Shown: piece after piece, positions 1-7,299 of the stretch
Position numbering within the stretch: position 1 is the first letter of the stretch
Layout of the letters: each line of letters begins with the position of its first letter
From: Vallitalea okinawensis
GTDB taxonomy: Bacteria > Bacillota > Clostridia > Lachnospirales > PQDH01
NCBI RefSeq assembly: GCF_002964605.1
Contig: NZ_PQDH01000007.1
Coordinates: forward strand, 248,001-312,000
DNA: 64,000 nt
Reading direction: 5' to 3'
Position numbers and translations under genes: made by a program
The notes under the pieces: model-generated
Told to the model about the DNA's origin: nothing
Database searches by the model: none
What the model saw: only the letters and a program-made list of their open reading frames with translations

Positions 1-1422
1 TTCTTTCAGTACTTTCAATGATGCTTTAATCATTGGTTGAGGTCCGCACATATATACTTGATAATCTTTTAGATCGACTTTCTTCATGTAATCAGTAACG
101 AAGCCCTTCTCACCTGTCCAGTTCTCATCAAAAGCTGCTACTTGAATAAATTCAAATTGATATCCTTCTTCTTCAAGTTGTTTAAACTCATCTACATAAA
201 TAAATTCATTTTTATAATTAGCACCATAAACTAATTTTATATTTTTAATATTATTGTCATTTCTAATTAGATCCGTTACTATTGGAATAAATGGTGTAAT
301 ACCAATTCCGCCAGCCACTAGTAGTACATTCTTAGCATCTTTGTTAACAATTAGTTCATGACCCATTGGTCCTTCAAGCTCTATTTCATTACCTATCTTG
401 AAGTTATCAAAAATCATGTTGGTACCATAGCCATCATCCATCTTTTTGATGGTTACACTTAATGCTGTGCCATCTTCATCATAGGATGATATGGAATAAG
501 CTCTAAACATCTCAGGGTTATCTTGAATTTTAACCAGTATAAACTGTCCTGCTTCGTAATTAACTTTCTGAGGATCAACGAACTTGAAAGTATATTCAAT
601 AATATCATCTTTAAGTTTTTTGATATTGACTATCTTAGATTTAATACGTATTCTATTTTCATAACCTTCAAGGCTAACATGTTTATTAAGTACCTGCGCT
701 ACTTTTTTTGTTGCTAGTGTTAAAATACCGGCTGGACAATTCTCTACACATGTTGAACACTTAATACAAATATCACTATCAAATTGATTATTCTCAGAGA
801 ACTCATTATAAGGTTCTAGTTGCATTGGACATACTCTAGAACATTTACCACATTTATGACACATTTCAGCTTTTGTCACTGTTATTTTCTCATCAGTCAT
901 TTGGGTCACACCAACAGTCTTACCTAGCTTATAAGACAATCTCTGTAAGACACCCATAGGACAGAAATTACACCAAGTTCTAGGTGCAAAGATCAAAGCT
1001 AAAAGACCACCAAGAATAGTCACCATCAAATAACTACTCACAAATATAAGCCCTATTTTATCAAAAAATGCTAGGCTACCATAAATCCCAGCCACTTTAA
1101 TAAATTTCGATATTAGTTTATATGAAAAGAAAATGAAAAAAGCAATGGCAAGCCACTTAGATTTAAAAAACTTAGGAATTTTAACATTTCTACTAATTGG
1201 CATTAATAATGAATCAAATAAACTACCATGAGCGCAGATGTTACCACACCAATACCGTCCTTTATAAAATGAATAAAGTATAAGACCGAGCATAACTGGA
1301 ATAACTAGAAGCCCTAACTTAGGATACCACAAGCCTCCTATTGCTACTAATAACGTAAAGATGAATCCATATTTCCTGATTAAAGTAAAAGTCCGATTTG
1401 TTTTGATATTGAACGTTGCCAA
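1..1422 (-). CDS. Membrane 4Fe-4S / FAD-NAD(P) oxidoreductase fusion (3' end outside window)
   Basis: The frame is open for 474 codons from a TTG at 1422 to the window edge, with AGGGGG 8 nt upstream of the start. It reads as three parts. Residues 1-160 are hydrophobic and carry NapH/NosR-type cysteine motifs (CGNIC near 59, CNFCPMG near 151). Two ferredoxin-type clusters follow (CHKCGKCSRVCP near 188, CIKCSTCVENCP near 219). Residues 250-474 are a ferredoxin-reductase-like flavoprotein module with FRAYSISS (FAD binding), GGIGITPF (nucleotide binding) and CGPQPM. Such proteins move electrons between NAD(P)H and membrane or Fe-S acceptors; the actual partner is not shown here. The flavoprotein module is nearly complete, so few C-terminal residues are missing. 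The fusion is clear from sequence; the physiological role is inference. Confidence 0.85.
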   Translation of the reverse strand, partial: MATFNIKTNRTFTLIRKYGFIFTLLVAIGGLWYPKLGLLVIPVMLGLILYSFYKGRYWCGNICAHGSLFDSLLMPISRNVKIPKFFKSKWLAIAFFIFFSYKLISKFIKVAGIYGSLAFFDKIGLIFVSSYLMVTILGGLLALIFAPRTWCNFCPMGVLQRLSYKLGKTVGVTQMTDEKITVTKAEMCHKCGKCSRVCPMQLEPYNEFSENNQFDSDICIKCSTCVENCPAGILTLATKKVAQVLNKHVSLEGYENRIRIKSKIVNIKKLKDDIIEYTFKFVDPQKVNYEAGQFILVKIQDNPEMFRAYSISSYDEDGTALSVTIKKMDDGYGTNMIFDNFKIGNEIELEGPMGHELIVNKDAKNVLLVAGGIGITPFIPIVTDLIRNDNNIKNIKLVYGANYKNEFIYVDEFKQLEEEGYQFEFIQVAAFDENWTGEKGFVTDYMKKVDLKDYQVYMCGPQPMIKASLKVLKE

Positions 1423-1775
1423 TATGTATACCCCCTAATAGCGTTATATTATAATATTACAATATATAGATTATATAATATATATATGCATTAAGTCAAT
1501 ACAAATATGTGCACAAATAATTGGTGATAAATTCTACCCAGTAGCTAATCTTTTACAACAGGCAGTTAATTGTTATAAATACTATTTCTTTATTGATGGG
1601 ATTTTTAAAATGTAATGGGATTATTAATGGTATATAAATTCCATATTTCATGTACATTTTCCTACATTTACTTTATTACAACACTTAGATGGAGTATAAT
1701 TGGTTTAAAGTATCTGAGATAATTTTAAGATTCGAAAAGAGAATAATGATAAAAAATACGCAAGGAGTGAGTAAA
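1423..1775. other. AT-rich intergenic region with divergent promoters
   Basis: No gene is seen. The first 70 bases, next to the Fe-S/flavin gene, are extremely AT-rich, with overlapping TATAAT-like and ATTATAATATTAC runs resembling Fur/PerR-type boxes. The rest is the leader of the SGNH hydrolase gene. Confidence 0.4.
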
Positions 1776-2423
1776 ATGGTTAATAAAGAAAAAATAATAC
1801 TTTTTCAAGGTGATAGTATTACAGATGCTGGACGTAAAAGAGAAGATGATTATGATTTAGGGACAGGATATGCAATGATGGCTGCGTCAATGTTCTCAGC
1901 AACATCCCCTGAAAAGAATGTAAAATTTTTAAATAGAGGTATTAGCGGAAACAGAGTCAAAGATTTGAAGTTTCGCTGGAAAGAAGATTGTATCAATTTG
2001 AATCCAGATATTATTTCTATATTGATAGGCATAAACGATTGCTGGAGAAGATATGATAGCAATGACCCTACTACAACAGTACAGTTTAAGGACGATTATC
2101 GATACATACTTCAACAACTAAAGGATAAAACAAAAGCTGAAATAATCCTCTGCGAACCCTTTGTATTACCTACTCCTGATGATAGAAAAAAATGGAGAGA
2201 AGACCTTGACCCGAAAATAAACGTAGTACGCGAGTTGGCAAGAGAATTTGGTACACATTTATTACCTTTAGATGGTATATTTAACCAAGTTTCCGTATAT
2301 AAAGACCCTGATTTCTGGGCACCAGATGGAGTACACCCTTCTAATGCAGGACATGCTTTAATCGCTAAAGAATGGTTAAATTTGTTGAAGGATTCTCTAG
2401 ATAAGTCATTATCTTTACTCTAG
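1776..2423 (+). CDS. SGNH/GDSL-family hydrolase (esterase/acetylesterase-like)
   Basis: A 215-residue protein starting at the ATG at 1776, preceded by AAGGAG at 1762; an upstream in-frame ATG at 1689 has no such site. All SGNH blocks are visible: GDSITD with the nucleophilic Ser near residue 14, the block II Gly in NRGISGNR, GINDCW (block III Asn), and DGVHPS supplying the C-terminal Asp/His pair. There is no signal peptide, so it is probably cytoplasmic. Family members remove acetyl or acyl groups from sugars, polysaccharide fragments or lipids. Since much of the region is carbohydrate-related, sugar deacetylation is plausible, but the substrate cannot be read from sequence. It is transcribed alone and ends at a hairpin. 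Confidence 0.85.
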   Translation: MVNKEKIILFQGDSITDAGRKREDDYDLGTGYAMMAASMFSATSPEKNVKFLNRGISGNRVKDLKFRWKEDCINLNPDIISILIGINDCWRRYDSNDPTTTVQFKDDYRYILQQLKDKTKAEIILCEPFVLPTPDDRKKWREDLDPKINVVRELAREFGTHLLPLDGIFNQVSVYKDPDFWAPDGVHPSNAGHALIAKEWLNLLKDSLDKSLSLL

Positions 2424-2432
2424 AAAATTTAG

Positions 2433-2456
2433 GGCTGCCAACTTTTGTTGACAGCC
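2433..2456. terminator. Hairpin between convergent genes
   Basis: GGCTGCCAAC and GTTGACAGCC form a stem with one mismatch around a short T-rich loop. It lies between the convergent SGNH and URO-D-like genes and may serve both strands. The T-tract is weak. Confidence 0.55.
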
Positions 2457-2486
2457 TTCATAATAAAGAATAAATTTTCTCTCTAC

Positions 2487-3608
2487 TTATTTCATCCCAA
2501 ACATTTTCTCTTTCAAATCAAGATAATACAAGTAATCTTCTTCTTTAACGTTTGGCGGGCATCGATGATCACAGAAAGGTATGTATCCTCCCATCTCAAC
2601 TAATGGAACTAGGGATTCCATATAAGACTTAATCGCTTTTTTTCCGTTTCCCAGAGCCATTTTATCAAAACCACCCATGATTCTTAATTCTCCTTCGTAA
2701 GCATGTAATAATTCAGAAGGATGTGCGCATCCATTTACTTCAAAGGGAAATAAGCAGTTGATACCTCCTTCTAAAAAGTAAGGTAATATAGGTCTTACAT
2801 CACCATCACAGTCTGTAAACCATAAATCAATGCCATATGCTTTAAGTTTTTTATTAATTCTTTTATATCTTGGGGTTACTACATTTTTAAAAAAATCAAC
2901 AGAAACGATTGGACCATTTTTGAAACAAATATCCTCCCAACCAGATGCGAAATCAAAGCTAAAGTGAGGTAGAACTTGATCAAGAAAATCTTCAACTAAT
3001 AAGCAACACGTCTCCACCATATCCTCTACCATCTCAGGATAATCATAACAAGCATAGGCAAGACCTTCGAAAGTTAATAAGTCTCTTACCTTACCAATCA
3101 TCGAACCGCAACTAACCCCAAGTGGATAATCCCGATCTACTGGATGTAATTTTTTTAAGAATTCAATAGCCACTTTTCTAGTGGGGTCATCTCTTCTAAA
3201 TCTTTCCTCCTTACACCTCTTCCAATCTTCTGGAGTTACTATACTTGATTTAATATAATGTGGAATGGTATCATGTCCGTCTTTGGGTACTTCAGCCAAA
3301 AGCCCTTCATTATTAATAATAATCTTTGTAGTCGCTGTCTCTTCCACTACTTTCTCTTTAAATAGTGGTGACATCCATATATTACCTCCTATCGTTTTTA
3401 TGGTATCAAAATTTAAAAAAAGATCAGCCTCTGCGTTATTTGTTATACCATTTTCTTCGAATAATTTCCATTCTGTAAAATTTTCATCCCAATAGCCAAA
3501 TTCCATATTAAAACAGCGATCCACAGGTTTAAAATGCATTTGATTATTGAAGCGTTCTCTATCACTCATTGTCCCTTCCCACTTATCTCTGATTGGCTCA
3601 ATTATCAT
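2487..3608 (-). CDS. URO-D-like (MtaA/HemE superfamily) protein 1
   Basis: A 373-residue soluble protein. The ATG at 3608 is chosen because GGAGGAG lies just upstream; a TTG five codons earlier overlaps that site. It resembles the uroporphyrinogen decarboxylase/corrinoid methyltransferase barrel family: FTDCDGD near the middle, then LFPFEV, a GGFDK segment, and the C-terminal GGYIPFCDHRCPPNV typical of clostridial URO-D-like proteins. The N-terminal Arg-rich substrate loop of true HemE is not apparent, so it is unlikely to be a heme-pathway decarboxylase. No corrinoid protein or methyltransferase partner is nearby. It is divergent from an AraC regulator that may control it. Function unknown; two relatives lie at 34.3 and 38.4 kb. 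Confidence 0.8.
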   Translation of the reverse strand: MIIEPIRDKWEGTMSDRERFNNQMHFKPVDRCFNMEFGYWDENFTEWKLFEENGITNNAEADLFLNFDTIKTIGGNIWMSPLFKEKVVEETATTKIIINNEGLLAEVPKDGHDTIPHYIKSSIVTPEDWKRCKEERFRRDDPTRKVAIEFLKKLHPVDRDYPLGVSCGSMIGKVRDLLTFEGLAYACYDYPEMVEDMVETCCLLVEDFLDQVLPHFSFDFASGWEDICFKNGPIVSVDFFKNVVTPRYKRINKKLKAYGIDLWFTDCDGDVRPILPYFLEGGINCLFPFEVNGCAHPSELLHAYEGELRIMGGFDKMALGNGKKAIKSYMESLVPLVEMGGYIPFCDHRCPPNVKEEDYLYYLDLKEKMFGMK

Positions 3609-3751
3609 TATATTCTCCTCCAATTTCCTATAAATCTATCCCCATTATACTTGATAATAATATAGATAGCATTATATAATATTATTAAAAAATATAATAA
3701 TATTGAACCTAAAATTCACTTTGAGATTTAGATTTAATTCGAGGTAAAAGA

Positions 3752-4597
3752 ATGAAAAATTTATTGGATTTAAAAGAGAATTCTTGGAGTTTACAACACT
3801 CATCAAGCATGAAAGCAAAATCAATGTATTACTGTATAAGATCTATAGGACATTTTTGTTGTAATAGTGGTTATCATACAAACAGAGAACACTTAAATGA
3901 TGTACTCCTCGTTCTTACACTTAAAGGTACTGGGTATTTAGAATATAGAAATCAAAAACATATACTAAAATCAAATGAAGGTTTTATTATTGATTGTAAT
4001 GAACATCAAAATTACTACACGGACAAAAAGGATCTCTGGGAATTTATATGGCTCCACTTTTACGGTTGCCAAAGTAAGGCCTATGTACATGAGATTTTAT
4101 CAAATAATCATTCACCTCTATATTTTGATGACGATCATTATATAAAAGATAAAATATTAGATATACATCAGCTGCTACTGGATAAAAACCTACATATCGA
4201 TATTCTTTCTTCAAAATTGTTGATGGATATACTTACTAAGCTTATAATTAAAAATCAACTATCCACTGCTGAGACAGTGCCTGATGTAGTTATAGAAGCT
4301 AAAGAATTTTTAGAAACGAAATATACAGACAAAATAGCATTAGATGATTTGTGTAATAATATTGGTGTTAGTAAGTCCTATTTAATTAGGCAATTTAAAG
4401 CTTATACAGGTTATAGTCCCTATGAATACTTATTAAAACTTCGATTAAATGAGGCTAAAACCTTATTAATTCATACAAATAAGAGTATTAATGATATCAG
4501 CTTTACAGTCGGTTTTGAGAGCGTTAGCCATTTTATTAAATACTTCAATCAAAATGAAAAGGTAACCCCGCTAAAATTTAGGCAACATTGGAGGTAA
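3752..4597 (+). CDS. AraC-family transcriptional regulator
   Basis: 281 residues with GAGG about 7 nt before the start. The N-terminal half (residues 40-130) resembles an AraC-type cupin ligand domain (TLKGTGYLEYRNQKHILKS, DLWEFIWLHFYG). The last 100 residues form a double helix-turn-helix: LDDLCNNIGVSKSYLIRQFK and ISFTVGFESVSHFIKYFNQ. Such regulators usually activate an adjacent operon in response to a sugar-type ligand. Its start faces away from URO-D-like gene 1 across a 143-bp AT-rich gap, so that gene is the obvious target. The ligand is unknown. Confidence 0.9.
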   Translation: MKNLLDLKENSWSLQHSSSMKAKSMYYCIRSIGHFCCNSGYHTNREHLNDVLLVLTLKGTGYLEYRNQKHILKSNEGFIIDCNEHQNYYTDKKDLWEFIWLHFYGCQSKAYVHEILSNNHSPLYFDDDHYIKDKILDIHQLLLDKNLHIDILSSKLLMDILTKLIIKNQLSTAETVPDVVIEAKEFLETKYTDKIALDDLCNNIGVSKSYLIRQFKAYTGYSPYEYLLKLRLNEAKTLLIHTNKSINDISFTVGFESVSHFIKYFNQNEKVTPLKFRQHWR

Positions 4598-4602
4598 ATA
4601 AA

Positions 4603-4632
4603 AAAAGAGTCGAAATTACCTTTCAACCCTTT
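4603..4632. terminator. Imperfect convergent terminator hairpin
   Basis: AAAAGAGTCGAAA pairs imperfectly with TTTCAACCCTTTT, between the AraC gene and the Fe-S membrane gene that ends at 4648. A-runs and T-runs flank the stem on both strands. Confidence 0.45.
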
Positions 4633-4647
4633 TATAATCCTTTTCTT

Positions 4648-5274
4648 TTAGTTTTCCTTTTCATAACTAATAACATCTACTGGACATGAATCTTGACATT
4701 TATAACACTGTAAGCAATATCTCTTATCAATTTCAGCCTTCTTATCAAAATCAATAGCTTCAGCTGGACATGCATTATAACATTTCTTGCAAGAAATACA
4801 GCCACTTTGATTAACATTTAATCCTCTTTTACTGAACTTTGCTGTAAAACTTAATAATATCCCCCATGGACAAAGGTAGCGATGCCAAGTATTTTCATTT
4901 ATAAAAATAGTGAATAGAACACCTAAACCAATAATAATAACAGGTAATGGGAATTTTTGACCATTCATCATGGTATAGATTGTATAACCTAATGCCCCAA
5001 GGAAAATAACAAAGATTGTAACTCTTAATCCCTTAGATTTAAAAAACTTAGGAACACCCTTCTTTTGGGTTCCAAAAAGTTTACCAAGGAAATTCCCTAC
5101 TCGAGTTGTTGTATTGATGGGACAAATCCATCCACAATAGAATCTACCAAAAAATGCTGCAAGACCAATGGACAGGAACAAAAATGCCATCCAAATCTGA
5201 GCTTTATTTGTAAACATTAAAAATAGAAAAATAATTAGAAAGATGATTTGACTAATAAGTCTTTTCGTTTGCAT
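4648..5274 (-). CDS. NapH/YccM-like 4Fe-4S membrane protein
   Basis: 208 residues with GGGGG before the ATG. Four hydrophobic segments carry the paired membrane cysteine motifs CGWICP (near residue 48) and CPWG (near 136). Two ferredoxin clusters close the protein (CISCKKCYNACP, CLQCYKCQDSCP). This is the architecture of NapH/NosR-type quinol-to-Fe-S electron conduits. It matches the N-terminal half of the oxidoreductase at 1-1422 but lacks the flavin module. No reductase gene is adjacent, so the electron acceptor is unknown. The upstream region (5275-5400) is as AT-rich as that of the 1422 gene, suggesting shared control. Confidence 0.85.
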   Translation of the reverse strand: MQTKRLISQIIFLIIFLFLMFTNKAQIWMAFLFLSIGLAAFFGRFYCGWICPINTTTRVGNFLGKLFGTQKKGVPKFFKSKGLRVTIFVIFLGALGYTIYTMMNGQKFPLPVIIIGLGVLFTIFINENTWHRYLCPWGILLSFTAKFSKRGLNVNQSGCISCKKCYNACPAEAIDFDKKAEIDKRYCLQCYKCQDSCPVDVISYEKEN

Positions 5275-5456
5275 ATTACTTACCCCCGTTGATATAGTTT
5301 GATCATCAAATAATATTGTAATATTTATATATTATAATATATTGTATAATAAAATGCAATATGCATAAAGAATAATATTAGAAGCCTAGAATTCCATTGG
5401 AATACCTTAAGCTAGTTTAAATTATATTAATTCTTAGTGCCCATCCTTATACAAAA

Positions 5457-5484
5457 AAATGAACCTAGATCCTCAGGTTCATTT
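5457..5484 (-). terminator. Rho-independent terminator of the MFS gene
   Basis: On the minus strand AAATGAACCT and AGGTTCATTT form a perfect 10-bp stem with an 8-nt loop, followed by a run of seven T residues. It sits 56 bases beyond the MFS stop codon. Confidence 0.85.
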
Positions 5485-5539
5485 CTTTTTCGACAAATTC
5501 AATTCATATTCTTCATTGTACTCATTAGTTCATTTTGAT

Positions 5540-6796
5540 TTATTCGAATTCTGGGCTAGGATTTAAATCCTTTAAACGCTCTTTTCTATTATCATATAAC
5601 TCTACTAATTTCATTAGAATAGTAGCTACTAAACCTATCACGCCAATTATTTTCCATGCATCAGCAAAGCTTAAAGATTCCAATACATATCCAATAACAA
5701 GAGGCCCGAGAGTATAACCCATTCCCATGATGATTGGTAATACCGCACTAATTCTTCCTCGGTGTGAAGCCGGCGTATGATTCATTATAAATGGCATGGT
5801 ACTAATGGCCTCTAAAATTTCACCTAAAGTAAATATAAGTATAGAGGCAAAGAATGCAGTTTTAATAGAAATAAAGCCTAGTAAGCCAAACCCAATGGTA
5901 AATAAAATACCTGCATAAAATACCCTTTTAATATTAGTTTTCTTTTCGAAGAGCGACGTTAGTAACGGTGTGCAGAATACAACTATAATCGCATTAAATG
6001 CACCTAAGTAACCATATAACTTAGCTCCTCCATCAGGGAAATTAAACTCAGCATGCATGGGCATCATAAAACTCCACTGAGAGTATACAAAACGATAACC
6101 TAACACTGCTATAGCAAAGTAAATAAGTATTGGCCTCGATAGTAATACTTTAAATACTGAACCTGTAACTTTTGATTCCAGTTTGCTGGACTCATCTACC
6201 TCATCCACCTTATTAATGGTTTCTTTAACAAATAGCCCTATTACAATAATACTCATCAAGGCTGTTATAGCATCTATTAAGAACATCATATACAAGTAAT
6301 TCTCAAATAGAAATCCAGCCATAATCTGAGCTAATGCAAAACCTGCATTGAACCCTAGATAACTGAGAGAATAAGCAGCTTGTCGATTTTCAGGAGTGCT
6401 TAAATCAGCAATCATAGCATCATGAGCTGGCATAGCGATACCATAAAATAATCCTGCTAATAACAATAGATATGCCATGATTAAGGATGGTTCTATAAAC
6501 ATGCAAGATAAATACAATAGTACAGCCATTGATTCAAATATAATAATGATCTTCTTTCTTCCAATCTTATCTGTTAACTTACCACCTATAAGACTAGATA
6601 CAGAAAAGACAACACCACTCATAGTGATAAACAACCCCGTTTCTGATCTAGATAACCCTATTTTATCATTAAGTAATAAGGTTAAGAAAGGAAATATGAG
6701 CGCCCCCATTGCATTAACAGTTTTTGATATAAAGATAAAATAAATCTGTCTGTCTAAACCTTTATATACAGAAAAATATTTTTTCAATAATTCCAT
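5540..6796 (-). CDS. MFS transporter (drug-efflux type)
   Basis: 418 residues with about twelve hydrophobic segments and GGGGG upstream of the ATG. The loop between helices 2 and 3 carries the MFS signature GGKLTDKIGRKK (residues 72-83). The central loop near residue 200 is charged (NKVDEVDESSKLESK). Overall similarity is to the 12-TM efflux subfamily (MdtH/YfcJ-like), so proton-driven export of small molecules is likely; the substrate cannot be inferred. It is transcribed alone between two terminators. Confidence 0.85.
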   Translation of the reverse strand: MELLKKYFSVYKGLDRQIYFIFISKTVNAMGALIFPFLTLLLNDKIGLSRSETGLFITMSGVVFSVSSLIGGKLTDKIGRKKIIIIFESMAVLLYLSCMFIEPSLIMAYLLLLAGLFYGIAMPAHDAMIADLSTPENRQAAYSLSYLGFNAGFALAQIMAGFLFENYLYMMFLIDAITALMSIIVIGLFVKETINKVDEVDESSKLESKVTGSVFKVLLSRPILIYFAIAVLGYRFVYSQWSFMMPMHAEFNFPDGGAKLYGYLGAFNAIIVVFCTPLLTSLFEKKTNIKRVFYAGILFTIGFGLLGFISIKTAFFASILIFTLGEILEAISTMPFIMNHTPASHRGRISAVLPIIMGMGYTLGPLVIGYVLESLSFADAWKIIGVIGLVATILMKLVELYDNRKERLKDLNPSPEFE

Positions 6797-6902
6797 GATG
6801 ATCCCCCTTTATGTACGTATTGTTATGTTGGACTTTATGATTCCGGCAACTGTATCCTCTAATGATTCCCCCCTAAATAGTTGCTAATTTTACCAAAATC
6901 AA

Positions 6903-6927
6903 AAGCCATGTCATATTGACATGGCTT
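6903..6927 (-). terminator. Perfect hairpin upstream of the MFS gene
   Basis: AAGCCATGTCA and TGACATGGCTT form a perfect 11-bp stem with a 3-nt loop. On the minus strand it is followed by TTTTGATTTT, so it may stop transcription arriving from the 28-residue peptide gene. Confidence 0.6.
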
Positions 6928-7002
6928 AAATATCTTATTTAATTCAATTCTTATAGACAATAATATACTTACTATTAAAGCATAAGAATAGAAAATTATA
7001 AA

Positions 7003-7026
7003 AGCCATAGGCATCAACCTATGACT
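7003..7026 (-). terminator. Terminator of the small peptide gene
   Basis: On the minus strand AGTCATAGG pairs with CCTATGGCT (one G-T pair) around a 6-nt loop, followed by TTTTATAATTTT. It begins 33 bases after the peptide stop codon, giving the peptide a discrete short transcript. Confidence 0.65.
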
Positions 7027-7059
7027 CAATAAACTTAAATAATAAAGCTTGTAAAAATC

Positions 7060-7146
7060 TTATTCTTGATCACAGGTTGTTTCGTTTACATATTCATTTG
7101 TTTTGATATCAATTTTCTTAGTTGATTTTATTTTAGCATTTAACAT
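7060..7146 (-). CDS. 28-residue peptide of unknown function
   Basis: The ATG at 7146 follows a near-perfect AAGGAGG with a 7-nt spacer, and a consensus sigma-A promoter lies 43-71 bases upstream of the ATG. The peptide begins MLNAKIKSTKK and ends VNETTCDQE. Its N-terminal half is lysine-rich; the C-terminal half is acidic/polar with one cysteine three residues before the last. There is no hydrophobic signal or membrane segment. A promoter, a strong ribosome site and a terminator dedicated to 28 codons argue that it is a real, well-expressed gene. A RiPP-type precursor, a signalling peptide or a regulatory leader are all possible, but no modification gene is recognised beside it. The frame extends upstream to 7251, but the ribosome site fixes the short form. 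Confidence 0.6.
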   Translation of the reverse strand: MLNAKIKSTKKIDIKTNEYVNETTCDQE

Positions 7147-7188
7147 GGAAACAACCTCCTTTTTAATATTTTTTACAAACACTAGTTC

Positions 7189-7217
7189 ATTATAACCTTT
7201 TTTCCTTCTACTGTCAA
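7189..7217 (-). promoter_or_regulatory. Consensus sigma-A promoter of the peptide gene
   Basis: On the minus strand TTGACA (7217-7212) and TATAAT (7194-7189) match both consensus hexamers exactly and are 17 bases apart. It reads toward the 28-residue peptide. Confidence 0.85.
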
Positions 7218-7299
7218 AGAATTTATGACTCAGTAATTCTATATTAAGCAAATTAAAAGCACCTGCCTATCAATAAGTACCGTAATACACTCATATTAT

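Noticed and set aside
523-717. A 64-residue + strand ORF
   Set aside because: It lies antisense within the Fe-S/flavin oxidoreductase gene, has no ribosome site, and its product is low-complexity Ile/Phe-rich.
2487-3608. Assignment of the URO-D-like gene as hemE
   Set aside because: Key N-terminal HemE residues are not apparent, no heme genes are nearby, and two paralogs occur with sugar genes.
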